From the NCBI GenBank assembly GCA_000442125.1, contig KE546969.1, forward strand, positions 1,612,001 to 1,676,000: a DNA stretch of 64,000 nucleotides, given 5' to 3'. The notes beneath the pieces were generated by a model. It saw only the letters and a list, made by a program, of their open reading frames with translations, was not told the DNA's origin and did no database searches. The DNA is from Opeltia flavorubescens (Eukaryota; Ascomycota; Lecanoromycetes; Teloschistales; Teloschistaceae). The translations under genes were made by a program, and so were the position numbers. This document shows, in pieces, positions 11,506-23,800 of this stretch (within the stretch, counting starts at the first letter, position 1; the number at the start of each line of letters is the position of its first letter).

Positions 11506-12240
11506 ATGCGAATGACACCCACCACCTGGCTAGTCTGCATAGCACTCACCGCATACCAATGCACTGGCCTTTCATCCTCAGAGTATGCCCATATCAACAA
11601 CCCATCACCCGGCGACATCACCGGTATCCAGCAAACCCTAGGTCTCTTCCCCGTAGCCATCGACCTACGACAATTCGATCTGCTTGACGCAGTCTTCAGT
11701 CCCGACGCGACGGCGAATTTCACAGGAAAGTCGGTGACCGTCGGAGCGCCGGCCATCAAGCGTGAACTCTCCAACTTAATACCGGGCCTAGTTTCGCAAC
11801 ATAACCTCGGTACATTGTATGTTAATATGACGGGGCCTCGGAGTGCTACTGCGTATAATTGGCTTCAGGGTACCTTTTTGGGCACTGGGAATACTGCGGG
11901 GCAGACTTTGATGAATTTTGGGTACTATAAGGATGATCTGGTGCGGAGGAGTGGGCATTGGTATATACAAAACAGGGTCTTGATCAATTTTGTGAGTGTC
12001 ACTTTGATTTCTTTTTTTTTCTTGCTTCTGTCCTGGTGTTCGGCATTGCTCATGCGGGCTGTTGAGTCCTGTTCAGACGGATGTGAGGATGAATGGGGAG
12101 CATCTGGTGGATTTATGGGTTGGAGACATCATTTAGTGTTCTCGATGCGCCGGGCATGGATAAATTTGGATGATGGCTAACGGATCTTGTAGGGTCAATA
12201 TGGGAATATGAGCCTTATTACTCAACCCTCGAATGGGTGA
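11506..12240 (+). CDS. Secreted SnoaL-like (NTF2-fold) protein
   Basis: Two exons (11506-11991 and 12193-12240) encode 177 residues; the donor is TTTT/GTGAGT and the acceptor TTGTAG, joining as INFGQYGN. An N-terminal hydrophobic stretch of about 20 residues ending near CTGLSSS is a likely signal peptide. The body has the SnoaL-like pattern: an N-terminal helix with IQQTLGLFPVAIDLRQFDLLDAVF, the segment SPDATANF, and the late strand YYKDDLVRRSGHWYIQNRVLINF. SnoaL-like folds include polyketide cyclases, isomerases and dehydratases as well as many secreted fungal proteins of unknown role. The signal peptide argues against a simple cytosolic biosynthetic step. The 201-bp intron is long for this window. 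Coding composition switches from C-rich to G-rich near 11780. Confidence 0.78.
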
Positions 12241-13423
12241 AGAGAAGTCTATCTGAACACTGCGATTACGTGCAAATGTACATAGCTCATGGCACAAACT
12301 GCGCATGGTCGAACGGGCTTCTAGTGCTAGGGCGAAGACTCTCTTCCTCGCCCTCATGTTGGATAAGATCATGCACCGGTATCTTGTTGTCGGATGTCAC
12401 GCCTTGAACATGTGCTTGCATATGGGCTCGAATACCTCATTCGTGCACATGCGGCTTCGACTATGATGGAGCTACTGGCTTAACATGACTGATTGGGCTC
12501 ACGGCAAGCAATAGGGCACATAAAGAAGCTGCCTATACATGGTTTTCCCCTTCCCCCAAGAAGCGGAGCTAAACTCAGACAAGCCATTTTTTCTTCAAAT
12601 AGTCTGAAGATCATTGCTTATCTCCAACAGCTTTGGAGGGCCAGTGTGGGATGGGATGAAGTTTACTTTATCAACTTTACTTAGTTTGCCAGTGCTATCT
12701 GAGGAGGTTTGTTGGAGTGAAGGAGACATATTATCAGCAAAAGCGTGCGCCATCATCTCCGCTGGCGCGTCGTCGAAGGGAATAGATTTTGAGACCTATG
12801 AAACCTTGAATTTCTCATGCTGTGGTATGATCTACAAAAATATTCGTACGTTGACGAAGATTCTCAAGCCTTGTTTTACCTCATGAGCTTGGTTGGCTTC
12901 GGAGCTTTTGATCAAGTGGAAATTGATAGCGTGTCGGAAACCGCGGGAGACCCGCTTCTATTTTCGGCTAGGGTGTGTTTACTCTTCTCCACTTCTGGAA
13001 ATCGGCATTTCGAGCACAGCTCAAAGCCTCGTCATGAGAGGACTCGAGAAATGTGGTGTGCAGAATAGCGAATGAGTGTGTCGATCGTACCGCAAAAAAT
13101 CCCTATGATGTATGCTGCAACTTAGGCGGAGCTTCACTGCATGATCAAACTGCCCAGCCACCAGTATTCGACAACAACTTCCAGGCTTTATCACCTTTCC
13201 AGATCGAGAGCGTCGCACCCTCGCAGCATTACGTACCACCATGTCTTCAACTTATTCGGTGATTTAGACCACGCTTTGGAGCCAATATCTTTTTTGTCAA
13301 GGCCCTCTTCAACTGGACCCAACATACTGCGAGTCTGACCTCTTGATGGTCTCCAACCAAAAATTGTGAATTAATCCAAACCCCACAATTTCTTCCTCGT
13401 GGATAACCCTCTGGGCGGACACG
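12241..13423. other. 1.2-kb intergenic stretch
   Basis: No supported gene. Two overlapping frames at 12614-12886 and 12817-13068 have some coding-like composition, but I could not join them or assign a family. The right end is the promoter and leader of the INN1 homologue. Confidence 0.4.
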
Positions 13424-16239
13424 ATGACTATCAAATCAGCAAAGGCTGCCTTGGGCGGCGCTCATACCGCGGGAATCTACGCCGATATGACCCTCGATGG
13501 GCCTGAAATTGGTACATTAGTGGTTATCGTCGATCGTGCCAAGAATCTACCAAACCGTAAGACGATGGGAAAGCAGGACCCGTATTGTGCAGCGAGATTG
13601 GGAAAGGAAGCCAAAAAGACCGAGACGGACAAACGCGGTGGTCAAACTCCGAGATGGTAAGGAAAATCCTTATTCCAATTGACTCGCCGATCAATTCTGG
13701 GTTAACAATGCTCAGGGATCAAGAACTACGATTTACCGTACACGAGTCTCCGGATTACTATACACTCAAGGTCAGCGTCTTCAACGACGACAAAAGAACC
13801 GAGCTCATCGGAGAGACCCGGATTGGGTTGGAGGATATCGTTGTGCCAGGTGGTGGACAAAATGATAAATGGCATAACCTGCATTGCAAAGGTCGATTCG
13901 CAGGGGAGATCAGGATTGAATTAACCTACTACGATACTCGGCCAAAAGAGGAAAAACCTCCTGATCGGCAATCTGAGCCAGCTGTGCATACCAACCAAGA
14001 GCCAGGCAGAGACAACGTTGGAGGACCAAGAGGGCCGAAACCACTGAAGAGGCGGCCATTGCCCGCAAACCCTACCGAGAACATGAGGCCTGCCATGCCA
14101 GAACACTCTCATTCTGCGCCTTTACCTCAATCGACACATCAGATCATCCACCAGCCAACACCGTCGTATCCCGACCATTATGGCCACAGGGTCGAATCAA
14201 CGCCACCATCCGCAAATCGCTACGATCATATACCGCAAACCGCGAATTCTGGGTTTCCCGTGGCCTATGAGGGCTACGGGCAGGAATGGATTGATGGTCA
14301 GAAAAATAATGTTCATAATTACGACCATGGTTCTGTAGAAGATCATCATGCACCTGACATGGCCTTCGACATACCTGGTCAACATTCTCATGAAAGATAC
14401 CACGAACAGTACAATCCGAGGCAGACGCATCAAATTCCTCAAAGGCCTTTGGGACTGGAAGATCCTTACGTGGATGCTTATCAACCCATACATCACCATG
14501 GAAGTCTCCCGGATTCGGCGTCTTACAACCGTACCCATCCGTCAGCAGAACAACGGGTACCCACCTCGTATGATTATCCTTACTCAAGCTCGCCACCTTC
14601 GATCCCTCACGGAAATTCCATGCCAGACGTGCGCCCCAACCGTTATGCCAGGTCAATGGACCCTCAGCCTCAAAGACATTCTCTGCCAAACGTCAGAGGG
14701 AACCCTGAGCAGTCTCCTACCCAGCAACCCTACTCCAATGGCTACTCTCAAGACTTCGCTTATCAGCAGCCTTCTTACCCCGAAGACGATGACGTTCCAC
14801 CGCCCCCTCCTGCTCATCGAACTAACAGTGGAGTGAATTCCTCCCCACTTGGTAGTGGGCCACCGGCCTCGGAAGGCCGGGTCTATCCTATACCCGGAAC
14901 AGCACCTCTCAACATCCGTAAAGAACGCGGGAGCTTTTCAAACAGTCCTCTTTCACAGGTTCAAAACAGTGCAACACATAGCGAGTATCCCTTATCAGCA
15001 TCACCGTCTCATGTCCAGCGCTATGGGCATTCCTCGGCAATGACTACAAGCAGACAGAATGAGACCTCATCGGCGGCACGAGATGCTTACCATCGCAGAT
15101 CAATATCTCCAACGAGGAATGGTCAACCTATGCCATCAAGTCTAGTTCCTGGACAAGTACCAGACTCATCCCAGCAAATGCCGTCAAATGCAGTATATGA
15201 CTCTCGAGCGAGGTATAAGCAGACGAGCGATCGTGAAATTACGCCACAACATCAGCAATCTCAATATCAGCAAGTTCAGACGCCAACAATGTCACGGCCC
15301 AATTATGGTGCCACAATCCAGACTCAGAGTCCACTACAAGCAATTGAAAGAGGACCTGATCGGCGCTCACACCGGGCTTCCGCTCCAGTGACTCATACAC
15401 ATGGTGTAAGCCCTGATCCTCGCATTCCTCCACGAAAGTCAGTCAGCCCTCGACCAGAGTTTGACTCGAATGAAAGACGCGGATCAGATGTCCCATTCGG
15501 TCCAGATTCATACGATGCATTCAATCCGTTTGTGAATTCAAAATCTGCTGGCGTGTCTCCGGGAGCAAGATACGAGACTCCAGAGCAAGCAAGGGAAGCG
15601 TCAATCCAACATGACCGAGAACAGAGACTTGGAGATGGGCCAATTATTGGTAGCGACGGGAGGGTCATCGATCCATCTGATCATCTTCCCACAGAGACAT
15701 GGGCGCCAGAGCCTGAAGCGAAAGCACCCAGAAAAACGGCGCAGGTGAATCTCAGGTTCCGCAATAGCCCTCAGGGTGCTCAGCCTATGCCTCGACCTTC
15801 TCCACGTGTTCTTCACGATACCTCGACTCGTCCTGCTTCAATCTCAACATCACCCTACAGCCAAGATGTAAATGGTACGACCGACAACATTTCGCCGGTT
15901 ACCGCTGCTAGGGCTCGTCTGCAGAAGAAAAGTCGAGTATCACCTGCTCATCCAAACTCAAGTCCGGCCGTGCCTATGGTTAATACGGCTCTACAGAACC
16001 CGGTCCTCAGGTCTACCGCATCTGACTTTCCGTTGAAAGAGCATGAGAATTATGGATATGGAAGCAGCCCGACTTACAACAGGCCTTCACCCACTGGAAT
16101 TCCTCCGCCTGTTCCTGGTAAGATCCCCATTGGGATGGGACAGGAAGATTGGAGGAGAGATCCATTGAGTGAGGAGTTGAGTAGGATTGATATTGGGGTT
16201 GGTGGAGGTAGAACTAGACGAAACAGATATGGGGGTTGA
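13424..16239 (+). CDS. INN1: C2-domain cytokinesis protein, Inn1/Fic1 homologue
   Basis: Two exons (13424-13656 and 13716-16239) give 918 residues; the junction TG/GTAAGG..CTCAG/G restores a Trp codon. Residues about 28-155 form a C2 domain (GTLVVIVDRAKNLPNRKTMGK, KQDPYCAARLG, then WHNLHCKGRFAGEIRIELTY). It is followed by a long, probably disordered Pro/Ser/Gln-rich tail with SH3-ligand motifs such as VPPPPPAHR and GIPPPVPGKIP near the C-terminus. This matches budding yeast Inn1 and fission yeast Fic1, which act at the contractile ring and bind SH3 proteins such as Hof1/Cdc15 and Cyk3 to couple ring constriction to septum formation. The tail is much longer than in yeast, as is common in filamentous fungi. 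Gene symbol is by family; orthology was not tested. Confidence 0.85.
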
Positions 16240-16641
16240 AGTAGGGGTTTGGTTATGTTTCAATTTTGATGGTTGCTTTTGACGTTTATATATTTGGTAT
16301 GCATATGCTGGATGGGTTTTGGGGATAGAATTGGTTCAATGATGGGGATATCATCGGATGATACCATGATTCGCATACACGGGACATATGTGGGATTGAA
16401 GGTAGTGGTAATAGAGTAGGGAGCAGCCCATTAACTTATGAAGAGACCGACATATCATCATGTCCGGTGCTTGAGTGAAACGAAATTATCTTTTCCATTC
16501 CTCTATATATTACTCTGTGGGGGAAATGTAAGGCGCGATGTAAACTTGACGTGGAAATCTAATAATCTACCCACCCACCTACACACATGATATTCAACCT
16601 CCCCCACTCACCCATTCATCCATTCTCTTACTTGATTCTTT
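16240..16641. other. Convergent spacer
   Basis: About 400 bp between the 3' ends of the INN1 homologue and threonine synthase. AT-rich on the left, pyrimidine-rich on the right; no gene seen. Confidence 0.5.
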
Positions 16642-19197
16642 TCACGCTTCCCCCAAAGTTTTCTCCTTCTCCACTTCCTCAACTATCAATTTCCGGAGAC
16701 CGTCCAATCCTTCGCTCTTCTTCACATATGTGATTCTTTTCGGCAGGTCTTCCATGCCGATGAATTCCGCCGGTAGGATTTTGGAGAAATTGAATGTGGG
16801 TGAGTCTTTGAGGGCGAGGGAGACGGCGTTCTATATCAGACCGCGTTGGAATCAGCATACTCGAGTCTCTTCCACGCTATGCTCTTGGAAGAAAAGTTGT
16901 TCCAGGAGATTTTATGAATATTGCATGAATGAAAAGAAATCACTTACGCTGAACTTCGCCGGATGTGCCGTCGCCAACGCCACATTAAAAACCCCCTTCT
17001 CCGCCTCCGCTGAACGTAAAGCAGCGGTGACACCAATCGCGGAATGCGGATCTAGGATATATCCACCCTTTTTGTATATGTCGCGGATGGTGGATAGAGT
17101 TTCGATGTCGGAGACGCGCTCGGAGGAGAAATCGACTTGTGCTAATTCTAGGATTTGTGGTGATACGCGGAATCCGCCGTGTGATTTGAGGTCTGATTGC
17201 CATTGTTGGACTTGGGAGCATGCTGCTTGTCTTCTTTCTTCTTTGGAGGGGAGGGTTGTTGTGGTGGTGGTGGTGGATGGGGGGCTTTGGGTGGAGTGGG
17301 CGAGGTACCATAGTAGGCGCTCGAAGTTACTGCTCACCAAGATATCCATGGCTGGACTGAGAGTCTCTTTGACGCCTGAGGTATGCGCCTTGGCTCCTGA
17401 ACAGGTTCTACAGTCAGTATCGTCTCATGAATTGTCCAACAACTTAATTGCACGGCGTTGTACTAAGGGGTATTCTCGCTCGGATCATGACATACCGTCT
17501 CCTACGAAACCACCTTCTGCAGCGGAATCGTGGACTGGATTCTTCTCATAAGAGCCCGTCTGCCAGAAGCGGTGGAGTATGTCATTCTCATTCGTGGCGA
17601 CTACAAGGGATTTTGAGGGAACTCCAAGTTTTTTGGCGAAGAATCCTGCCAGTACATCACCGAAGTTACCTATTTAGTTTACGTAGTCAGCAAAAGTCAT
17701 TGATCGAAGTGCTCGACTCGACGCCATGAGGAGTCCAATGGCCTTGTCAACGAGGAAGGATGCGGCTCAAGGTACCGACCAGTTGGGACAACGAAACGGA
17801 CATGATCATTGGATGGATCGAATGAATCGGAGTGGCGGAGTGATAAGTAGGACGAGACGTAATAAACGATCTGTGCCAGAATTCTTGCCCAATTAATACT
17901 GGATAACATTGGGCGTCAGTATATCTTTGGCTAGCTGATCGCAGAAAGGCCTTTGTTCACTGGAATCTATACATACGAATTAACCGCTCCAAGCATTTGA
18001 GTTTTGTTGATAGAAGGGTCTGCGAAGAGAGCTTTCACGAAGTCCTAACGGAGCTTGGTAAGTATGTCGATTGCCTGTTGATGGGGAAGCGTAGCGTACC
18101 TGGCAATCGTCAAATGTCCCGTCAACGCTTAAGCAGTGTACTACAGATAAGATCATCAGTCAAGCTTCATCTGACGGATGAGAAGTAATGCATTTCATGT
18201 GGAACTCGAGGTATGGATAGAGGATGGGAGCATACTATTCGCATCTTGTACTGTTGTCATCTAAAGCATTTTTTGAGTTAGCAATACCGCGGACAGTCCT
18301 ATCTAGATGATGGAGACTGACCTGTGTTTCCTGTATAGCACTGACTTTTCCTGTCGGATACATGATGAATACCGAGACATCTTTCTTGCCCCTGAGACCG
18401 TAGATGGCTGCGGATCCAGTCTGAGCATATCAGCAAGCTTACTACGATTCATTACGCAACACCTACATCGCCGCTCGTTGCTCCTATGACTGTCAAATGA
18501 GAACGGTCTTTTCCAGTTTTACCCTCATTTCTCCTCACGAGGAAATACTCAAACAGATTTCCCAAGAATTGTAATGCAACGTCCTTAAAAGCGCTATATG
18601 TCATCTGTACGTTAGCAACATCGGCTCGCAGATTTGAAGTCAAGAAAATGAGTATCTTACAAGGTCGGTCCATGGAAAAGTTCCAAGAGATAAATCCTCT
18701 TGTCGTCATCTAGAGATATTGTGGGCGCAATGTTTGGCACCCGGAAAGTCGAATACGAGTTATGAATAATTTCTTTCAGCGCGGGTGATGGTATCTCAGC
18801 CGGCGAGATGAAAAGGCTGAAGATGTGAAAGGCGAGCTCTTCGAAGGACAAGTCACGCCAATCATCTTGCCAATTTGATGGTAATGAAGGGATCTCTTCT
18901 GGGATGAAAAGACCACCATCAGATGCAAGACCCTTTAGAATCCTGGCATATCAGATTCGATCAGCGGTCATTCCTTTTCAGGAGCCGATGAAGCTTCCGA
19001 GAAAAAGGACACCACATAATTGACCAGGACAAATAAAATGACTTACACCTCTTCGAAGGAAAGCTGCCTATCGTTAGCAGCTACTCTCCATTTCGTATTG
19101 ACACAACTGTGCAGATGGTGAGCATGGATGGTAGCCGTACATCAGAAGAACCACCTCGTGTGCTGAAATATCGCTGAGATGTAGTATGCGGAGGCAT
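16642..19197 (-). CDS. THR4: Threonine synthase
   Basis: Twelve exons join to 548 residues: 19197-19141, 19063-19047, 18942-18661, 18593-18467, 18420-18322, 18260-18236, 18140-18100, 18044-17977, 17898-17780, 17669-17496, 17396-16948, 16830-16642. The enzyme is PLP-dependent and converts O-phosphohomoserine to threonine, the last step of the pathway, in the cytosol. The N-terminus reads SQRYFSTRGG, then LSFEEVILKGLASDGGLFIP. The PLP-lysine motif HGPTFAFKD puts Lys at residue 122. GATSGDTGSAA, NSINWARILAQIVYY, VPTGNFGDVLAGFFAKKLG and MDILVSSNFERLLWYL follow in family order. Length compares with 514 residues in yeast. Eleven introns are unusual for a fungal metabolic gene, and exons 2 and 6 are only 17 and 25 bp. 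Donors at exons 7 (GTACGC) and 9 (GTCGGT) are weak but both keep frame. Confidence 0.95.
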
Positions 19198-19575
19198 TGA
19201 TGAGATTGATCGTACAAAATTAAAGTTCGGTTTAGATATAATGAATTTTTTTCTGCGTCCAAGACCAGTATCAAATTATTCAAGAAACCGCCCAGGTTTA
19301 TTAAGAGAACAGGATGTACCAAAGGAAGATTTTAAGTTCATCTACATTTTCCACGCGCAACTTGGGAATAATCTCATTCGCCTGGACTGATTGTGGTAGT
19401 CGGGGATTAGGGCTTTATTGTGGGAGCTTGGCATTCCACCTTTGGGCGGTTTGGCGGGTTGGTAAAGGGGTATCGATTACTACTCAGGGGTCCACCTGTG
19501 AAAGATGATTTTTTTTAGCTGTATCTTTGATGTCTTTATGTAGAGTTGGAAGTCTCCAAAACAAAAAATAATGCA
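19198..19575. other. Spacer between threonine synthase and tRNA gene
   Basis: This 378-bp region is the likely promoter of the threonine synthase gene on the minus strand. It contains the A6 run that would terminate transcription of the tRNA gene. No frame is supported, and I did not find a clear TGACTCA amino-acid-control site. Confidence 0.4.
19563..19568 (-). terminator. Pol III terminator of tRNA-Thr
   Basis: Six A on the plus strand, read as TTTTTT seven bases after the tRNA 3' end, is a standard RNA polymerase III stop signal. Confidence 0.75.
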
Positions 19576-19660
19576 TGCCTACTCAAGGAATTGAACCTTG
19601 GATCCCCGCATATCATTAGAAAACTACGAGTGCGGTGCTTTACCACTAAGCCAAGCAGGC
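19576..19660 (-). tRNA. tRNA-Thr(CGU) with a 13-nt intron
   Basis: The minus strand folds as a complete cloverleaf. The acceptor stem is GCCTGCT with AGTAGGC (one G-U pair), the D arm GCTT-AGTGGTA-AAGC, the anticodon stem CCGCA with TGCGG, and the T arm CAAGG-TTCAATT-CCTTG; the discriminator base is A. The anticodon loop reads CTCGTA before a 13-base insert, followed by A, placing CGT at positions 34-36 and the insert after position 37, where nuclear tRNA introns sit. The mature tRNA would be 72 nt plus CCA. CGU decodes ACG. Confidence 0.9.
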
Positions 19661-20758
19661 TTCTTTCAATCAACTACTCGCTTATTGTCATATGTAAAAC
19701 AATCAAAACAATGGGATTCTCTTCGCTCCGAATATTTGCAAATTACTCAAGGCCGAGTTAACTTTTGGTCTGCTAGGCTGATTTTGCTTTTGATGCGATA
19801 CAATTATTATGTTCCTTTACAGAGAAGAGCAAGATCTAGGGACGGCCATACTGCAACTATTACATTACCCCTTCGACAAAGATCACTCGGCATCAAATAA
19901 ACATTTGCTCCATGGCAGGCAATGCTGCACCCTTTTCAAGACCAAGGGGGGGGGGACCCTATAACCTGCTCTGATTTTCCCGAGGACGAAGTTTGACATG
20001 TCAAGACAGAAATCCACAGGCAGCGCCAATTCACCGACGAGAATGCTTCGATCTAATATCCCATCTGATTTATACTGATTACGGGACATTCATCCCTGAC
20101 TTTTCTTGCTGAGAGCAAGATTGCTCTCTACTAACATTGAGATAGACATCGCTAGAAACAAGATTTACTTGAGAGTATACTCTCCAGCATACATTTCATA
20201 GCAGATATGAAAACGTTCGAGAGGCGATTGCCTCGAAAAGAGCATCAGTGATGAATTCTGGAACCGTAATTGGTGTAGGTATCTAGCTCCACAATTGAAG
20301 AGAAGAAATGAACAACGCAGTCTGCAATGTTAAGAATGCAAGTTTTAGAAGGATTTAATACTTCGTCTTGGGCAGCAGACTGACGGTGAGAAAGTGTCGC
20401 CGTTTGGGACTGTATAACCTGTAGGATTTTGAATGCGTGGAGCGGACAAAGAACCTCGATTGTGAATGATAAGGACTGAAGTCGCTGATAGAGGAGTACG
20501 GTACGTAGAAAAAGATTAAGAGATAAATAGGTTTACAAAATTCCAAATGTTCGAAGCCTTCAACTATTGGAAGTCATTATTGGATGCCACTGTTGTATGC
20601 TCACCTTTCAAGAAGAGAAAATTTCGCCCTGTCTACGGCCCGCGGCTATCGTCCACAAGCCCTACTTATAGGGTCACATCCAATACCGACCATAGTTGAT
20701 GGTGTCTTTATTTCGTTCTCACGTAAATATGGCCGTATTTATCGTCTCTCGCAAAAAG

Positions 20759-20766
20759 TCACGTGA
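20759..20766. promoter_or_regulatory. E-box palindrome TCACGTGA
   Basis: A perfect 8-bp palindrome 131 bp upstream of the MRC1 start codon. TCACGTGA is the preferred site of Cbf1/USF-type bHLH factors. A CCAAT pentamer overlaps its right side (about 20767-20771). Function is inferred from sequence and position only. Confidence 0.4.
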
Positions 20767-20792
20767 CCAATCACGTTGGTGACATATTGGCG

Positions 20793-20806
20793 ACGCGTTA
20801 ACGCGT
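20793..20806. promoter_or_regulatory. Palindromic pair of MluI cell-cycle boxes
   Basis: ACGCGTTAACGCGT is a 14-bp palindrome made of two ACGCGT boxes separated by TA, located 91 bp upstream of the MRC1 ATG. A half-match TCCGCGTTT follows at about 20809. ACGCGT is the binding site of the MBF (Mbp1/Swi6) factor that drives G1/S genes in yeasts. A replication-checkpoint gene is a natural MBF target, so regulated G1/S expression is a well-supported inference. Confidence 0.7.
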
Positions 20807-20896
20807 TCTCCGCGTTTACGATCCGAGGTTGATGTACCCAGCGACGGTTTAATATACATTGCCATCCAAGAATTGATAGAGCTTGCGATTGATGCA

Positions 20897-23800
20897 ATGT
20901 CTCGAAGCATGACGCCAGCAACATCTCCTATCGCTTCGAATTCTGCATCCCCTGCAAAGAATCAATATGCCGAGGTTTCTCAGCTCACACCGAATAGCAA
21001 AATCAAGGCTATGCTAGCTGCAATTGATGAAGACTCAGACCTCGGTGCATCGGATCAATCAAATCACAATAGACCACAGTTGATTGCAAAGAGACACTCT
21101 GCTGATATCCAAGGCCAACACAACCAATCACCCAAGAGCAGCAGCAGCTCAAGTGAGGATGAATCTTCTAGACTCCCAATTCCAAAGGGTAGAGTGGCTG
21201 CACGCCTAAGGAACACCGCTGCTCTAGATCAAATAAGTTCTCAAAGCGATGATAACGATATCGAAAACGCGTACGATCGGCAGAGGAGGAGACTGGCTGA
21301 GCGCTCAGTGGACGCTCCACCACCCAAAGAAAGCTCTCACAGCCCGCACGAAGCATCACCGAGCACTGATGAAGACGATATCTTGCCGATTACCACGCGG
21401 CGAAATAAAAGAGCAGCTCGACATTCCCCTATTGGACAGCCGTTGGGCAAGGCCTCGACGGAAGCCTCGTCTCGATTGTCCCCTGGCCTTTTTCTTACTC
21501 CTCGAAAGGACCATAGATCAATTCCTCCATCCCCATTGATGGACACTACCCAACGAAGTGGCTCCGAATCTGATCTACCCGCCGATCCTCAAGCCAACCA
21601 ACGTTTTCTTGCCCTCGTTGCCCGTAAGAGGGCGGAGCGAGAAGAGAAGGCCAAAACAGAAGCAGAGAAGCGCGCACGAAAACTTGCCGAGATTCAGGAA
21701 GGAATGCAGGACTCGAGAGACAATAATCCGGATGTGTCAGGAATCTCAGACGATAGCGATGTGGCTGGNGGACAAAAACTCACTCAACAAGCAAGACCCA
21801 CACGGAAGGCGAGTAAAAAAGCATTGGAAGAGATGAACAGGGAAACACAGAGAATGAGCCGAAACATGCAGTTGGCCCATCAAGCGAGGACAAAGAAAAA
21901 GATTACGAAGGAAAGTCTGTTTGCAAGATTTAATTTTCGTAACGGAGCCCCCGTACAACCCCTGGCTCCCATGGCCAACAGCTCCTCCGCTGCTGCAAGT
22001 TCGAATCCAGCCTCTGATGCTGAGGCTCGAGTCAATACAGAAAGTCCGCCAACCAGCCCTGTGACGCCTGGTGATGAGATGATGAAGAGGCCTCAGCTCA
22101 GCGATAGCCTTTCCAGACCTGTGGACATCCCCAAGGAAGCCCAAATCACGAAACTCGACGAAGAATTACCGGATGCTCAGGCCGTTTTTACGCAGTCTCT
22201 GGAGCATCGGAAGGACAATGAGACTCGAGCACTGAAAGGCCAGGATGATCATGATACACCATATTCCCAGTCAAGATCTGCAAAGGGAAAGATGCCTGTA
22301 AAGAAACGCTTTGACTTTCGCTCTTCGAAGCCTATTGCTCGGACTCATCTTGGAGGAGAATCCGAAAGTGATTTAGAAGTTCTCCCTATCTCTAAGCCGA
22401 AGTGTAAGCTTGATGTCTTTGACCGACTGCCGGCAGCAAAAGCAAGTGAAGGCCGCACCCTGCAAAAGCTACGTGCTTTGGCACATCTAACGTCTCCTGA
22501 TAAGCGGGCTGTCAACTCCAAATCAAATATGTCACTCACGGAGATGCAAAACTCATTGCAGAAGTGCGCCCGGCAACAAGCTGCGCGTGAACGAGCCGAG
22601 AAAATTCAGGATCTGAAGGATAGAGGTATCATCATTCAGACGGCCGAGGAAAGACAAAAAGATCAAGCTGAGGTGGAGGATCTTCTCGAAAAGGCGCGTA
22701 AAGAAGCTGAAGAACTTCAACAAAAGGAGAAAAATCTGGCCAAGAAGCATGCAAAAGAAAATGGAGAGACCTTGGCAGATGATAGCAGTGAGCTGGATGA
22801 AGAATATGAAGATAATGACGCTGATCAGTCGGAACTTGATCTCTCCGGATNTGATGATGAAGAGGATAACGAGTCTGAGGCTGATCGGGGCGAAAGTCAT
22901 GGAGAAGACGCAGAGAATGAGGATTCTGAAGGAGGTTCTAAGATTGGGGACGGAGGTCTGATCGAAGACGAGGCATCTGAGTCATCAGAAGAGGATGGAC
23001 ATGACGAAGAACCTCACGAGGAAACTGAAAATTCTGATGCTGACGACGAACAACGGCTACATGCCCCGTTTCGGAGGAGGGAGCGTAAGGTAATTGATGA
23101 TGACGAAGATGAGGACGAGGACAAGGTTATGGAAGACCCGTCCAAGAAAATTTCATCTGCTTTCTCGATCCCGACGAACGTCCAATCAGTCCCTGATCTT
23201 GGCTTCCCAATGAACGGCCCTCTTATGGGCATGACCCAAGCTTTTGCGGCTACTATGGCAGACTCGACACAAGCAGATACGCAGCAGAGAGCAGTTGATC
23301 AAGAAGAGGACTCTTTGGCTTTTGTTGGAGCGCCTCCTGAACCGGTATTTCCAATCTATGACATGGATGATTCTCTTGTGATAGTACCGGACAGTCAAGA
23401 AGCCAACAATTCGAATCCAAACTATGAAAAGGAGATCAGGCTGGATTTTTCACAATCAGAAATCCGAGAAACTCCTATAGCTGAAAGTATCGGTGAACCT
23501 AGTCTCACGCAAGTGTCTGAGATACCGGATCCTACGCAAGATGTCGGCTTTACCTTGACTTCTCCCGTTGCTGAACGATACGCATCTTTTCCTCCGTCTA
23601 CCGTGGATACGGTCATCCTGCCAAGAGATGAAATTACTGAAACACCAGTGGTCAAGAAAAGGGGTCGTCTGACCAGAAGAACCGATATCTTTGAAGACGA
23701 CCCGTCTGAACCATCAGCGAGTGCCGAACAAGGACAGCACGGTACTATCATCTCTGCAGACGCGTTTGACGTGTTGAAGAGAGGCTCAAAAAGGTCATCC

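Larger units (their letters stand above)
19661..20896. other. 1.2-kb spacer ending in the MRC1 promoter
   Basis: No supported gene. Short frames occur on both strands without domains. A run of nine G lies near 19948. The last 140 bp contain the E-box and MluI cell-cycle boxes listed separately. Confidence 0.45.

Noticed and set aside
12614-13068. Overlapping coding-like frames upstream of INN1
   Set aside because: Phases conflict, no start plus splice solution, and no family.
14144-14689. 181-codon minus-strand frame inside the INN1 homologue
   Set aside because: It lies fully within a clear coding exon, lacks family features, and arises as an antisense shadow.
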